Assembly (NCBI RefSeq): GCF_000737785.1
Contig: NZ_JPRO01000004.1
Span: forward strand, 62,001 to 126,000
Length of the DNA stretch: 64,000 nucleotides
Origin: Chryseobacterium luteum
GTDB taxonomy: Bacteria > Bacteroidota > Bacteroidia > Flavobacteriales > Weeksellaceae
Reading direction: 5' to 3'
Made by a program: the position numbers and the translations under genes. Below are positions 35,035 to 42,942 of the stretch, piece after piece (the stretch's first letter is position 1; each line of letters opens with the position of its first letter). Under the pieces are notes generated by a model. That model worked only from the letters and a program-made list of their open reading frames with translations. It was not told the origin of the DNA and searched no databases.

Positions 35035-36381
35035 CTATGCTTTTGCCAAAAAACTTTCGAAGGATGACTGCACAGAAACCGTGCCATCTGACAGGATTTT
35101 TTCTAAATTTAGAAATTCGATCTGGTTAACAAGTGCGGGATCAAAATCTTTCTGGACTCTCACATAGTTTTCAGTGAAGCCGTACATTTTGCCGTCTTTA
35201 TTTTCGTGCTCCCAGAGAACGGGAAGCTTTTTTCCAAGCTGGGTCTGGTAAAATGCCATTTTCTTCTTTTCAGAAAGGATTCTCAGCATTTTATTACGTT
35301 TTTTTCTTTCAGGGATAGGAACTACTCCCTCCATATCGGCGGCTTCCGTATTTTCTCTTTCAGAATAGGTAAATACGTGAAGATAGGTGATAGGAAGTTC
35401 ATTCAGGAAGTTATAGGTTTCCATGAATTTCTCTTCTGTTTCACCCGGAAATCCTACAATCACATCTACCCCGATGGCTGCGTCAGGCATTACCTCGCGG
35501 ATTTTATTCACTCTGTCATTATAAAGCTTGGTAAGGTAACGGCGCTTCATTTTTTTCAACAGATCATCACATCCTGACTGTAACGGGATGTGAAAATGAG
35601 GAACAAAGCTTTTGCTTTTGGAAACAAGATCAATACTTTCGTCTTTCAAAAGATTCGGTTCAATGGAAGAAATACGTATTCTTTCAATGCCCTCCACTTT
35701 ATCAAGCTCTGAAATTAAGTCCAGGAATGTATGCTCGTGTCTTTTATTACCGAATTCGCCTTTACCGTAATCACCGATATTCACTCCTGTAAGAACAATT
35801 TCTTTGATGTCTCTTCCGGCAATTTCCTGGGCATTTTTAAGAACGTTCTCGATGGTGTCTGAACGTGAGATTCCCCTTGCCAGCGGAATGGTACAGTAGG
35901 TACATTTATAATCGCATCCGTCCTGTACTTTCAGAAAGGCCCTTGTTCTGTCACCAATTGAGTAGCTTCCGATAAAGAAATCGGTTTCCTCAATTTCGCA
36001 TGAATGGACAATCCCTTCATTTTCTGATTTTTCTAAATCGTCCAGATAGCTCAGGATATTGAATTTTTCTTTGGCTCCCAGGACAAGATCCACACCATCG
36101 ATCTGTGAAATTTCCTCAGGCTTCAACTGGGCATAACATCCAACGATAACAACCAGGCCCTCAGGATTGGCTTTCATAGCCCGCTTCACGTGAAGTTTAC
36201 ACTCACGGTCTGCATTTTCAGTTACGGAACAGGTATTGATTACATAGACGTCTGCCTTATCATCAAAACTTACTTTATCATAACCTGCATCTGTCAATTG
36301 ACGGGCAATAGTAGATGTTTCCGCAAAATTTAATTTGCAGCCGAGTGTATGAAATGCGGCAGTTCCGTGAAAAGTAGACAT
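35035..36381 (-). CDS. mtaB: tRNA t6A37 methylthiotransferase MtaB
   Basis: MtaB converts t6A37 to ms2t6A37 in tRNA-Lys(UUU) and relatives, using SAM twice and two Fe-S clusters. The 448 aa hold the N-terminal MTTase domain with its three cluster cysteines (LGCKLN, NTCSVT, VGCYAQ), the radical-SAM CDYKCTYC near residue 155, the IRISSIEPNL and HIPLQSGCDDLLKKMKR segments, and a C-terminal TRAM domain. The order and spacing fit MtaB rather than MiaB. Its substrate modification is made by TsaD (4310-5326), and tRNA-Lys(TTT) is encoded in this window. Confidence 0.95.
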   Translation of the reverse strand: MSTFHGTAAFHTLGCKLNFAETSTIARQLTDAGYDKVSFDDKADVYVINTCSVTENADRECKLHVKRAMKANPEGLVVIVGCYAQLKPEEISQIDGVDLVLGAKEKFNILSYLDDLEKSENEGIVHSCEIEETDFFIGSYSIGDRTRAFLKVQDGCDYKCTYCTIPLARGISRSDTIENVLKNAQEIAGRDIKEIVLTGVNIGDYGKGEFGNKRHEHTFLDLISELDKVEGIERIRISSIEPNLLKDESIDLVSKSKSFVPHFHIPLQSGCDDLLKKMKRRYLTKLYNDRVNKIREVMPDAAIGVDVIVGFPGETEEKFMETYNFLNELPITYLHVFTYSERENTEAADMEGVVPIPERKKRNKMLRILSEKKKMAFYQTQLGKKLPVLWEHENKDGKMYGFTENYVRVQKDFDPALVNQIEFLNLEKILSDGTVSVQSSFESFLAKA

Positions 36382-36450
36382 TGATTTACTCCTGAATTTT
36401 CTGGGTGCAAAGATAGTAATTTTATAAGAATTCTAAATTGATTCGGTCTA

Positions 36451-37038
36451 TTATTTATATTCATCCCTTACTTCAGGGCTGTTTTGAAAACATACCGGAG
36501 ACGAACCGGAACCCTGTTCTTCTCTGGAAAACCTGTCTTTCATTTCGATATTAAATTCCTGAGATTTATTTCTTTCAATGGAAAGTGTTTTCCAGCCGTC
36601 ATTCTTTATCATTTTCGCAATGGAAACAATCTGCCCGATATGATAAGGATAATGCGCAAGCTGACGCAAAACCGCATCTAAAAACGAATGCGCTTCTCCC
36701 CTGATGTAAATAGTAGAATATAAATTTTCATCATTGATCTGGTCCAGGGCATTAAAAAAACATTCCCAGCCCTTTTCCCATAAATCTATAATTTCCTGTT
36801 TGTTTTTAAAGGTATTGACAAATTCATCGTCACGGTTGCGCCAGAGCTTTTCTCCGTCTTCCGTAAGAAAATTTGTCCATCTCGAAAGCATATTTCCAGC
36901 GATATGTTTAACAATTACAGCGATGGAATTGCTTTCATCATTATACTGCCAGAAGATCTGTTCATCAGAAAGCTGTGCGAATGATTTATCTCCGAGCGAT
37001 TTATAGTATTTGAAACGGTTTACAAAAAGATCTTTCAT
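36451..37038 (-). CDS. DinB-superfamily protein (DUF1572)
   Basis: The 195-aa protein has the four-helix DinB/YfiT fold. Metal-type histidines appear in VIVKHIAGNMLSRW near residue 45 and in LRQLAHYPYHIGQIVSIAKM near residue 130, giving the usual three-His arrangement. Family members are putative metal-dependent thiol transferases, with mostly unknown substrates. The tail after residue 165 is polar and variable. It sits 69 bp after mtaB's upstream side on the same strand, but no functional link is visible. Confidence 0.85.
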   Translation of the reverse strand: MKDLFVNRFKYYKSLGDKSFAQLSDEQIFWQYNDESNSIAVIVKHIAGNMLSRWTNFLTEDGEKLWRNRDDEFVNTFKNKQEIIDLWEKGWECFFNALDQINDENLYSTIYIRGEAHSFLDAVLRQLAHYPYHIGQIVSIAKMIKNDGWKTLSIERNKSQEFNIEMKDRFSREEQGSGSSPVCFQNSPEVRDEYK

Positions 37039-37077
37039 TTTTCTGTTATTAATAGAACCAAATTAAATTATTTTAAC

Positions 37078-37109
37078 GACAAAACCATCTCTCCCGAAAT
37101 GGTTTTGTC
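37078..37109 (-). terminator. Hairpin after the T9SS cargo gene
   Basis: A perfect 11-bp inverted repeat (GACAAAACCAT with ATGGTTTTGTC) lies 24 bp past the stop of the 702-aa gene. The T run behind it on the minus strand is weak. Confidence 0.6.
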
Positions 37110-37132
37110 TATATAGTTTATTATTGAAAAGC

Positions 37133-39241
37133 TTAATCTCTGTTTTTAACTACAATCCATCCTGAATACTTGATTGGGGTATTCATTTTATCATTTTCAT
37201 TCCATCCTACGGAATACCAATAGTTTCCGGTAGGCACTTTCACACCGCCTTTAAAGGTTCCGTCCCATTTATACCCGGTAGATTTATCCACCTGGAAGAT
37301 CATATTTCCATAACGGTCGAAAATATTCATCACTAAGTTTTTCTTATTGGCCAGTGCAGAATAATCAATAATATCATTGTAGCCGTCACCATTTGGTGTG
37401 ATCACATTAACAAGGTTGGGAACTACTATGCTGATATCTATCGGGTCGCAGTCATAGGAATCTTTGACAAATATAGTGGCATCACCTCTTTTTATATTAT
37501 TAAATACATTGGAATCCTGCCAGTTGATGTTATCCATTGAATATTTGTAAGGGGCCGTTCCCCCTATCACAAATACCGTAACGGTAGTGTTTGAAATTTC
37601 GATACTTGAAACAACAGGCTGCTCAGAAGGATATACTTTTACATTCTGCAATACGGTACAATCTCCTGTTTTAAGCTTTACCCAATAGGTGCCTACTCCT
37701 ACATTCGTGATTGTCTGGGTAGTTGCGCCTGTACTCCATTCGTATTTATTAAATCCCGGGCCTGCATCCAAAGTCGTTCTGTTTTCCACACAAATAATTT
37801 TATCTTTCAAAATGGTGGAATAAACGGGTGGAATAACCACCAGTGTGATTTTAGCTATATTATAACAGCCTTGTGTGTTATAAACCCGTACATAAACCAC
37901 ACCGCTAGGAGCAATGTAGCCTGCGGATGTTAAAATTTCATTGGTCTGGTTTACAGCATCCGTTTCTGAAGGATAGTATTTTTTACTGACACCTCCCTGA
38001 TTGGTTACTGATGCACCTGTAAGATTAAAAGATGCCGTAGACGGATTGCTTTCAATAGAACAGGATCTTAATGTGGCATCATTTACCACTATAGGCGGAT
38101 AGAATTTCAACATGATCTGTGCATTAGCAGTACATCCGAAAGATGAGATCACTTTTACATATATTGTTGCTTCGGCAGAAGTAAATGCTGATGGATTGGC
38201 AATTTCATTGATACCTGCATTCAGATCTGAAAGACTGTTGTAATATTTCTTGGTCACATTCGGATCTGCAATAACATCCGCTGTTGTCAGATCAAATACC
38301 GCTGTTCCTGCATTATTGTTATTACATTGGGTCAGTGTTGCATTTTTAGCGGTGATTTTACCGTCTTTAAATTTAAATGTTCCGATCTGTTTACATTTAT
38401 TAAGCGGGCTGTTCGGATTGCCTGGATCCGTATAACTTATGCTGTAGTAGTAAACAGATGTTGTATTTACAATAGTAGGAACTGTAATGGCGTTATTTCC
38501 TGTTAGTGCATCATTCTGGCTTGTGTGATAGCTTACGCTAAAGTTTGGATTCCCGTTTAAAATTCCTGCAGAAAGTGTAGAAAAATCGAATAAAGCCGGA
38601 TTTACACATACAATTACTTCTCTCGGATCTGCCGGATTAGCAGCCGGAACTCCGGGAGGGAGGAATGGAAAAGGCTGTAAAGCAGGATCTGTAAACGGAG
38701 AAGCCAGTGTTGCAGTTCCTCCCCAGGTCAAAGAAAATGGAGCTGTTGTGGTACTGGTACTGCTTACCCAGTTATCAATAAACAAATAATAAGTTTGCCC
38801 CGGCAGAACATCCAGGTATTTACAGTAAGGTGTAAGCGAGCCTCCGATGGCACTGGTAAGGGTACTTGTCATGTTTAATCCTGTCGCAGGGCCAGGGCCT
38901 ATAACTGTTGCGGCATTGCAGCGTATGGGTGCTCCCAAAGCTCCACAGTTTACATTAGGACCGAAAATTGCCCAGTCATAATCGGCATCCGGGTCATTAG
39001 GAACCAGATCGAAGGTGAGAGTTCCACCCGTAGCAATGGTAATTTTGTACCAAATTGAATTGTGCTCACCCGTTGCATCTATACAGCTTCCGGAGTTGAC
39101 CAATTCACGGATGTTACCGTATCCTGTGGGACTGTAGGTGATGTTGGAATTTCCGCAGACTGACAGAGCTGTGGAACAATCTGCCTGTGCAAAGAATATC
39201 TGAGAAATACCGAAAAAAATAAGAAGTAAAAGTTTTTTCAT
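37133..39241 (-). CDS. Secreted protein with T9SS type B sorting domain
   Basis: A 702-aa cell-surface or released protein. It has a signal peptide (LLLLIFFGISQIFFAQ), a beta-sandwich domain beginning at DCSTALSVCGNS, and several Ig-like or PKD-like repeats in the middle, each ending in a similar IVVNDATLRSCS-like turn. The last 85 residues form the gliding-motility-associated C-terminal domain: NVITPNGDGYND, IFDRYGNMIFQ, WDGTFKGGVKVPTGNYWYSV. This domain directs export by the T9SS, of which gldKLMN and porZ are encoded in the window. The ligand or substrate is unknown. Confidence 0.92.
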   Translation of the reverse strand: MKKLLLLIFFGISQIFFAQADCSTALSVCGNSNITYSPTGYGNIRELVNSGSCIDATGEHNSIWYKITIATGGTLTFDLVPNDPDADYDWAIFGPNVNCGALGAPIRCNAATVIGPGPATGLNMTSTLTSAIGGSLTPYCKYLDVLPGQTYYLFIDNWVSSTSTTTAPFSLTWGGTATLASPFTDPALQPFPFLPPGVPAANPADPREVIVCVNPALFDFSTLSAGILNGNPNFSVSYHTSQNDALTGNNAITVPTIVNTTSVYYYSISYTDPGNPNSPLNKCKQIGTFKFKDGKITAKNATLTQCNNNNAGTAVFDLTTADVIADPNVTKKYYNSLSDLNAGINEIANPSAFTSAEATIYVKVISSFGCTANAQIMLKFYPPIVVNDATLRSCSIESNPSTASFNLTGASVTNQGGVSKKYYPSETDAVNQTNEILTSAGYIAPSGVVYVRVYNTQGCYNIAKITLVVIPPVYSTILKDKIICVENRTTLDAGPGFNKYEWSTGATTQTITNVGVGTYWVKLKTGDCTVLQNVKVYPSEQPVVSSIEISNTTVTVFVIGGTAPYKYSMDNINWQDSNVFNNIKRGDATIFVKDSYDCDPIDISIVVPNLVNVITPNGDGYNDIIDYSALANKKNLVMNIFDRYGNMIFQVDKSTGYKWDGTFKGGVKVPTGNYWYSVGWNENDKMNTPIKYSGWIVVKNRD

Positions 39242-39410
39242 AGATCTATAGTTTTAGTGAATATGCTTGGAAATCACACCATATGTGTTGTAAATCAACA
39301 CATACATCAAATATACCTATATTTTAATCACAAACAATGGATTTTCAAAAAACTTAAATTATTTTAAATAAAAACATGAAATAATTATGATATACCGATA
39401 TAAACACCCA

Positions 39411-40256
39411 CTATTTTATGCTTATAATATTTCCGCAAAGATTTTCGAGATGGAAAATTTTATGAAACGGGCTCTTCACTTCATGCAGGTGCTCCTTATC
39501 CTGAATAAACGTATATCGTGAGGCAATGGAGTTCATATCGGAAACAATGACCAGCCAGCATTCGTCTACGGAAGTATCATAATAAGGGAATTTTTCATTT
39601 TTCTTGTCGATAAGCTCAATGATCTTTTCGGAGCAGAGCTCATCGAAAAGATTCATACTGTATTCATGGGTAATAAAAACATTCCTGCGGTGAAAAGATT
39701 TTCTCATTCCTTTTACGCATCCTGCAGGTTTGTTCTTTTTTATGCTTTTATAGATGCTGAGTATATTTTCTTCCTGCTGATCTATATTGTCGAATTTAAT
39801 ATTTGGATGGAATTCTAAAAAATAAACACCACGGTACTTCGCGGTGTCTTCCTGTTCTAATAATATTTCTGCCTGGCGGAACATTTTATTCAAAGTGCTT
39901 TCTACTTTTTTCATCTCCAGATGGTTGATCACTTCGGTCAGCTCTATTCCGATCTTTTTGTCGTTGAGTTTGGCGATAAAGTCCGGACTTTCGCAGGTGA
40001 GATCTTCAAATTTGACATCGGGGAAGTGGTGCATAAATGAATTAAGCAGCAGAATCTCAGATTTCTTTCTGTATTTTTCGCGGTCGTGAAGCAGAGATTC
40101 GTCTATTTTACGGTGATACTTCTCCATCGGCTTTTTTTTCAAATGCCGGTTCATATAGTATAAGCTCAGATTCTTTATTAAATCTTCATCAGAAAATGTC
40201 TTTTTCATAGGTGACTTTTTTATGTGATCAAAGAACGCATGCATATGGGTTTTCAC
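39411..40256 (-). CDS. Hypothetical protein with possible PD-(D/E)XK-like core, 281 aa
   Basis: I do not recognise the family. The protein is basic, has no signal, and is helical at the ends. The middle has ESPDFIAKLNDKKIGIELTE (about residues 88-107), which follows the D-(X)n-E pattern of restriction-like nucleases; the third residue of the ExK triad appears as Thr rather than Lys. Further on are ITHEYSMNLFDELCSEKI and a WLVIVSDMNS strand. Alternative starts at the inner ATGs (MKKTFSDED near residue 17) are possible. It stands alone, divergent from the GT35 gene. Nuclease activity is only a guess. Confidence 0.6.
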   Translation of the reverse strand: MKTHMHAFFDHIKKSPMKKTFSDEDLIKNLSLYYMNRHLKKKPMEKYHRKIDESLLHDREKYRKKSEILLLNSFMHHFPDVKFEDLTCESPDFIAKLNDKKIGIELTEVINHLEMKKVESTLNKMFRQAEILLEQEDTAKYRGVYFLEFHPNIKFDNIDQQEENILSIYKSIKKNKPAGCVKGMRKSFHRRNVFITHEYSMNLFDELCSEKIIELIDKKNEKFPYYDTSVDECWLVIVSDMNSIASRYTFIQDKEHLHEVKSPFHKIFHLENLCGNIISIK

Positions 40257-40410
40257 CGTTAGAAGTTTTTGATTTTCAAAAATTTACATAATAAAGGTAG
40301 GTAAAAAAATTATTCACAGGATACTTTTAAATTAATTTATCAAATAATTAATGTAAAGTTTATTTTCATAATCAATACCTTAGCCCTTTAAATATTAAAC
40401 TGTGATTTAT

Positions 40411-42066
40411 ATGGATTTTAAAAACTTTAAAATACCTTACAGCGTCAATCCACAATATTCTAAAAAAGCCGTGTATTTTTCAATGGAATTTGCCATTGAA
40501 CAGGTTTTAAAAATATATTCGGGAGGCTTAGGATTCCTTGCAGGATCTCATATGAGAAGTGCATACAATTTGAAACAGGATCTTATCGGGATCGGAATTC
40601 TATGGAAATTCGGGTATTATGATCAGGCCAGAAATCATGACCAGACCCTTCAGCCGGTATGGACCAGAAAAATGTACAGTTTCCTTGAAGACACCGGCAT
40701 CAAATTCCAGATCGAAATTCACAGTGCCCCGGTATGGGTAAAGGTATGGTACCTTGATCCCGAGATTTTCAATACGGCACCGATGTTTTTCCTTTCTACA
40801 GATGTTCCAGAAAATGATCATGTTTCCAAAACCATCTGCCACAAATTATACGATGCCAACGAATCTACAAAACTGGCGCAGTATATTTTACTTGGAAAAG
40901 GAGGTGCTAAATTAATGGACGAAATGAATGCCGAAAGAGAGGTTTACCATCTGAATGAAGCTCATGGACTTCCTGCTGCATTTTATCTGCTGAAAAAGTA
41001 TAACGGAGATCTGAACCGGGTGAAAGAAAAACTGGTTTTCACAACACACACTCCTGAGGAGGCCGGAAATGAAAAACATAATCTGAAACTGTGCTATGAT
41101 ATGTCCTATTTTTCAGGCTTCAGCATGGAAGATGTAAAAAATATCGAAGGAGTGGTTGATGACCGTTTCAATCATTCATTATGTGCTCTGAAAATGGCAA
41201 GAATGGCGAATGGTGTTTCTAAACTGCATGGTGAGGTTTCCAGAGCTATGTGGAGTAAATATTCCGGCATCTGCGAAATCACGTCCATTACCAACGCTCA
41301 GGAGTTTAAATACTGGGCGGATAAGCCTCTGTACAATGCCAAAGACGAAAATGATGAAACTGTTTTTGATTACCGTAAAAAGCATTTAAAGAAAAGACTG
41401 TTCACGATTGTAGCAGATCAGACGGGAAACCTGTTCAATCCCAACATTTTCACCATTGTCTGGGCAAGAAGATTTGCCGGGTACAAACGCGCAGACTTAC
41501 TGCTTCATGATAAGGAAAGATTTTACAGGTTACTAAACAATCCGAAATATCCGGTACAGATCATCTGGTCGGGGAAACCTTACCCAATGGACTATTCTGC
41601 GATTTCCACTTTCAACACACTGGTAGAAGAAAGCAAGAATCACAAGAACATGGCTGTCCTTACAGGCTACGAGCTTTCTTTAAGCAAGTCTATGAAACAG
41701 GGCTCAGATCTGTGGCTCAACAATCCAAGGGTACCGAGAGAAGCTTCGGGAACTTCGGGAATGACGGCTGCTATGAACGGATCTATCAATCTTTCTACTG
41801 ATGACGGATGGATTCCTGAATTTGCCCAGCCTGGTAAAAACTCGTTTGTGGCACCCAAAGCAGATTATTTAAATATGAGCATCTACGAACAGGATACGTA
41901 TGACCTGGATAAGCTGTACGAAATCCTGGAAAACGAAATTCTTCCTATGTATTACGACAATCCGGACCAGTGGAGAAAAATTCAGTATAATGCCATGAAT
42001 GATGTTCAGGAACATTTTAACAGTGATAGAATGGCAGATGAATATTATAAAGTGCTTTACAAATAA
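40411..42066 (+). CDS. Short GT35 alpha-glucan phosphorylase-like protein
   Basis: The 551-aa protein belongs to the alpha-glucan phosphorylase family (compare AgpA), without the N-terminal DUF3417 domain of longer members. Landmarks are AVYFSMEFAIEQVLKIYSGG, HLNEAHGLPAAF near residue 185, TTHTPEEAGNEKH, VWARRFAGYKRADLLL near residue 350, IIWSGKPYP, and PREASGTSGMTAAMNG near residue 445. In true phosphorylases the last motif carries the PLP lysine (GTSGMK or similar), but here that position is Thr452. Activity as a PLP phosphorylase is therefore uncertain. Start at ATG 40411; a GTG nine bases upstream is less likely. Ends at a bidirectional terminator. Confidence 0.88.
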   Translation: MDFKNFKIPYSVNPQYSKKAVYFSMEFAIEQVLKIYSGGLGFLAGSHMRSAYNLKQDLIGIGILWKFGYYDQARNHDQTLQPVWTRKMYSFLEDTGIKFQIEIHSAPVWVKVWYLDPEIFNTAPMFFLSTDVPENDHVSKTICHKLYDANESTKLAQYILLGKGGAKLMDEMNAEREVYHLNEAHGLPAAFYLLKKYNGDLNRVKEKLVFTTHTPEEAGNEKHNLKLCYDMSYFSGFSMEDVKNIEGVVDDRFNHSLCALKMARMANGVSKLHGEVSRAMWSKYSGICEITSITNAQEFKYWADKPLYNAKDENDETVFDYRKKHLKKRLFTIVADQTGNLFNPNIFTIVWARRFAGYKRADLLLHDKERFYRLLNNPKYPVQIIWSGKPYPMDYSAISTFNTLVEESKNHKNMAVLTGYELSLSKSMKQGSDLWLNNPRVPREASGTSGMTAAMNGSINLSTDDGWIPEFAQPGKNSFVAPKADYLNMSIYEQDTYDLDKLYEILENEILPMYYDNPDQWRKIQYNAMNDVQEHFNSDRMADEYYKVLYK

Positions 42067-42109
42067 GTAGAATGTGCCTGTTAAGCGCATTTTACCTTTT
42101 TTAATCAAT

Positions 42110-42143
42110 AAAAATTCCGTGAATATATGTTCACGGAATTTTT
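42110..42143. terminator. Bidirectional terminator
   Basis: A perfect 14-bp stem (AAAAATTCCGTGAA with TTCACGGAATTTTT) around a 6-base loop, with A and T ends, between convergent genes. Confidence 0.88.
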
Positions 42144-42152
42144 ATTACTGGT

Positions 42153-42338
42153 TTATTCTTTTTTCTTCTTCGGGACTTTCAAGCCTTTTTCTCTTGCTTC
42201 TGAAATCCCTATGGCCACAGCCTGTTTTTTGCTGGTTACCTTTTTTCCTGAAGAGGATTTCAATTTCCCCTCCTTGAATTCGTGCATTACTTTTCCTACT
42301 TTGTCCTGAGCTTTTTCTGAATATTTGGTCTTGCTCAT
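42153..42338 (-). CDS. Small basic protein, DUF6496-like
   Basis: The 61-aa protein is Lys-rich and reads as the short DUF6496-type proteins found in Bacteroidota: KVGKVMHEFKEGKLKSSSGK, then VTSKKQAVAIGISEAREKGL and a KKKK tail. The central QAVAIGISEA helix with basic flanks suggests nucleic-acid contact, but no function is established. It follows the 157-aa gene by 10 bp, so both are probably one transcript. Confidence 0.8.
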   Translation of the reverse strand: MSKTKYSEKAQDKVGKVMHEFKEGKLKSSSGKKVTSKKQAVAIGISEAREKGLKVPKKKKE

Positions 42339-42348
42339 GATAAAAAAT

Positions 42349-42822
42349 TTAAGATTTCGGCAGGGATACCCCTAGTTCATAAACTTCGGCGTGCTTCAAG
42401 TATTTTGAGCGTTCTCTGGAAGTTACCGATTCAAAATGGTCATTCTTGATCACAATGATCGGGTCTTCTATATTTTCGATTTCAAAACTGGCCAGATATC
42501 TTTCATCCGGGCTGGTTTTATCTCTACTGGCTTTTAATTTCTGCAGTTCATCCGCATATTTTCTAAATCCGGGATCGGAAGAGTGGATAAATTTATATTC
42601 ATCACCGGCATACACGTAATAGTGAAGCTTTTTCTCAATAAGTCCGGCTTCATCTGTAATCTGCGGATTATCATTCCCATCTTTAAAACCAACTTCTACC
42701 AACGTTCCGCCTTTTTTGTCTGCACACTCTTCAGCGTCTTTAAAGCTTGAAAATCCTGTATAAACCACACGGTCGGCCAAAACATAACGGTTGAGTTTCT
42801 GGTCATAGGCATTCGTTTCCAT
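42349..42822 (-). CDS. Hypothetical protein, 157 aa
   Basis: I do not recognise this family. It is a soluble, mixed-charge protein without signal or membrane segment. The N-terminal half has two similar beta-rich parts (NRYVLADRVVYTGF and LHYYVYAGDEYKFIHSSD), which may be an internal repeat. The C-terminal part ends with FESVTSRERSKYLKHAEVYEL. It is placed just upstream of the DUF6496-like gene and divergent from the S9 peptidase. Confidence 0.7.
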   Translation of the reverse strand: METNAYDQKLNRYVLADRVVYTGFSSFKDAEECADKKGGTLVEVGFKDGNDNPQITDEAGLIEKKLHYYVYAGDEYKFIHSSDPGFRKYADELQKLKASRDKTSPDERYLASFEIENIEDPIIVIKNDHFESVTSRERSKYLKHAEVYELGVSLPKS

Positions 42823-42915
42823 AATTATTATTTAATTTGATTGTATACTTATACATTCAATTTTTCTGCCAAAACCTGTATGAAAAAAGGTTTTTTATGC
42901 ATTTAATAAAATTAT

Positions 42916-42923
42916 TATCTTTG
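42916..42923 (+). promoter_or_regulatory. Probable -7 element of the S9 peptidase gene
   Basis: TATCTTTG matches TAnnTTTG, 19 bases before the ATG at 42943. The -33 region is a T run without a clear TTG. Confidence 0.5.
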
Positions 42924-42942
42924 AAATCCATTAAAATTAGAA

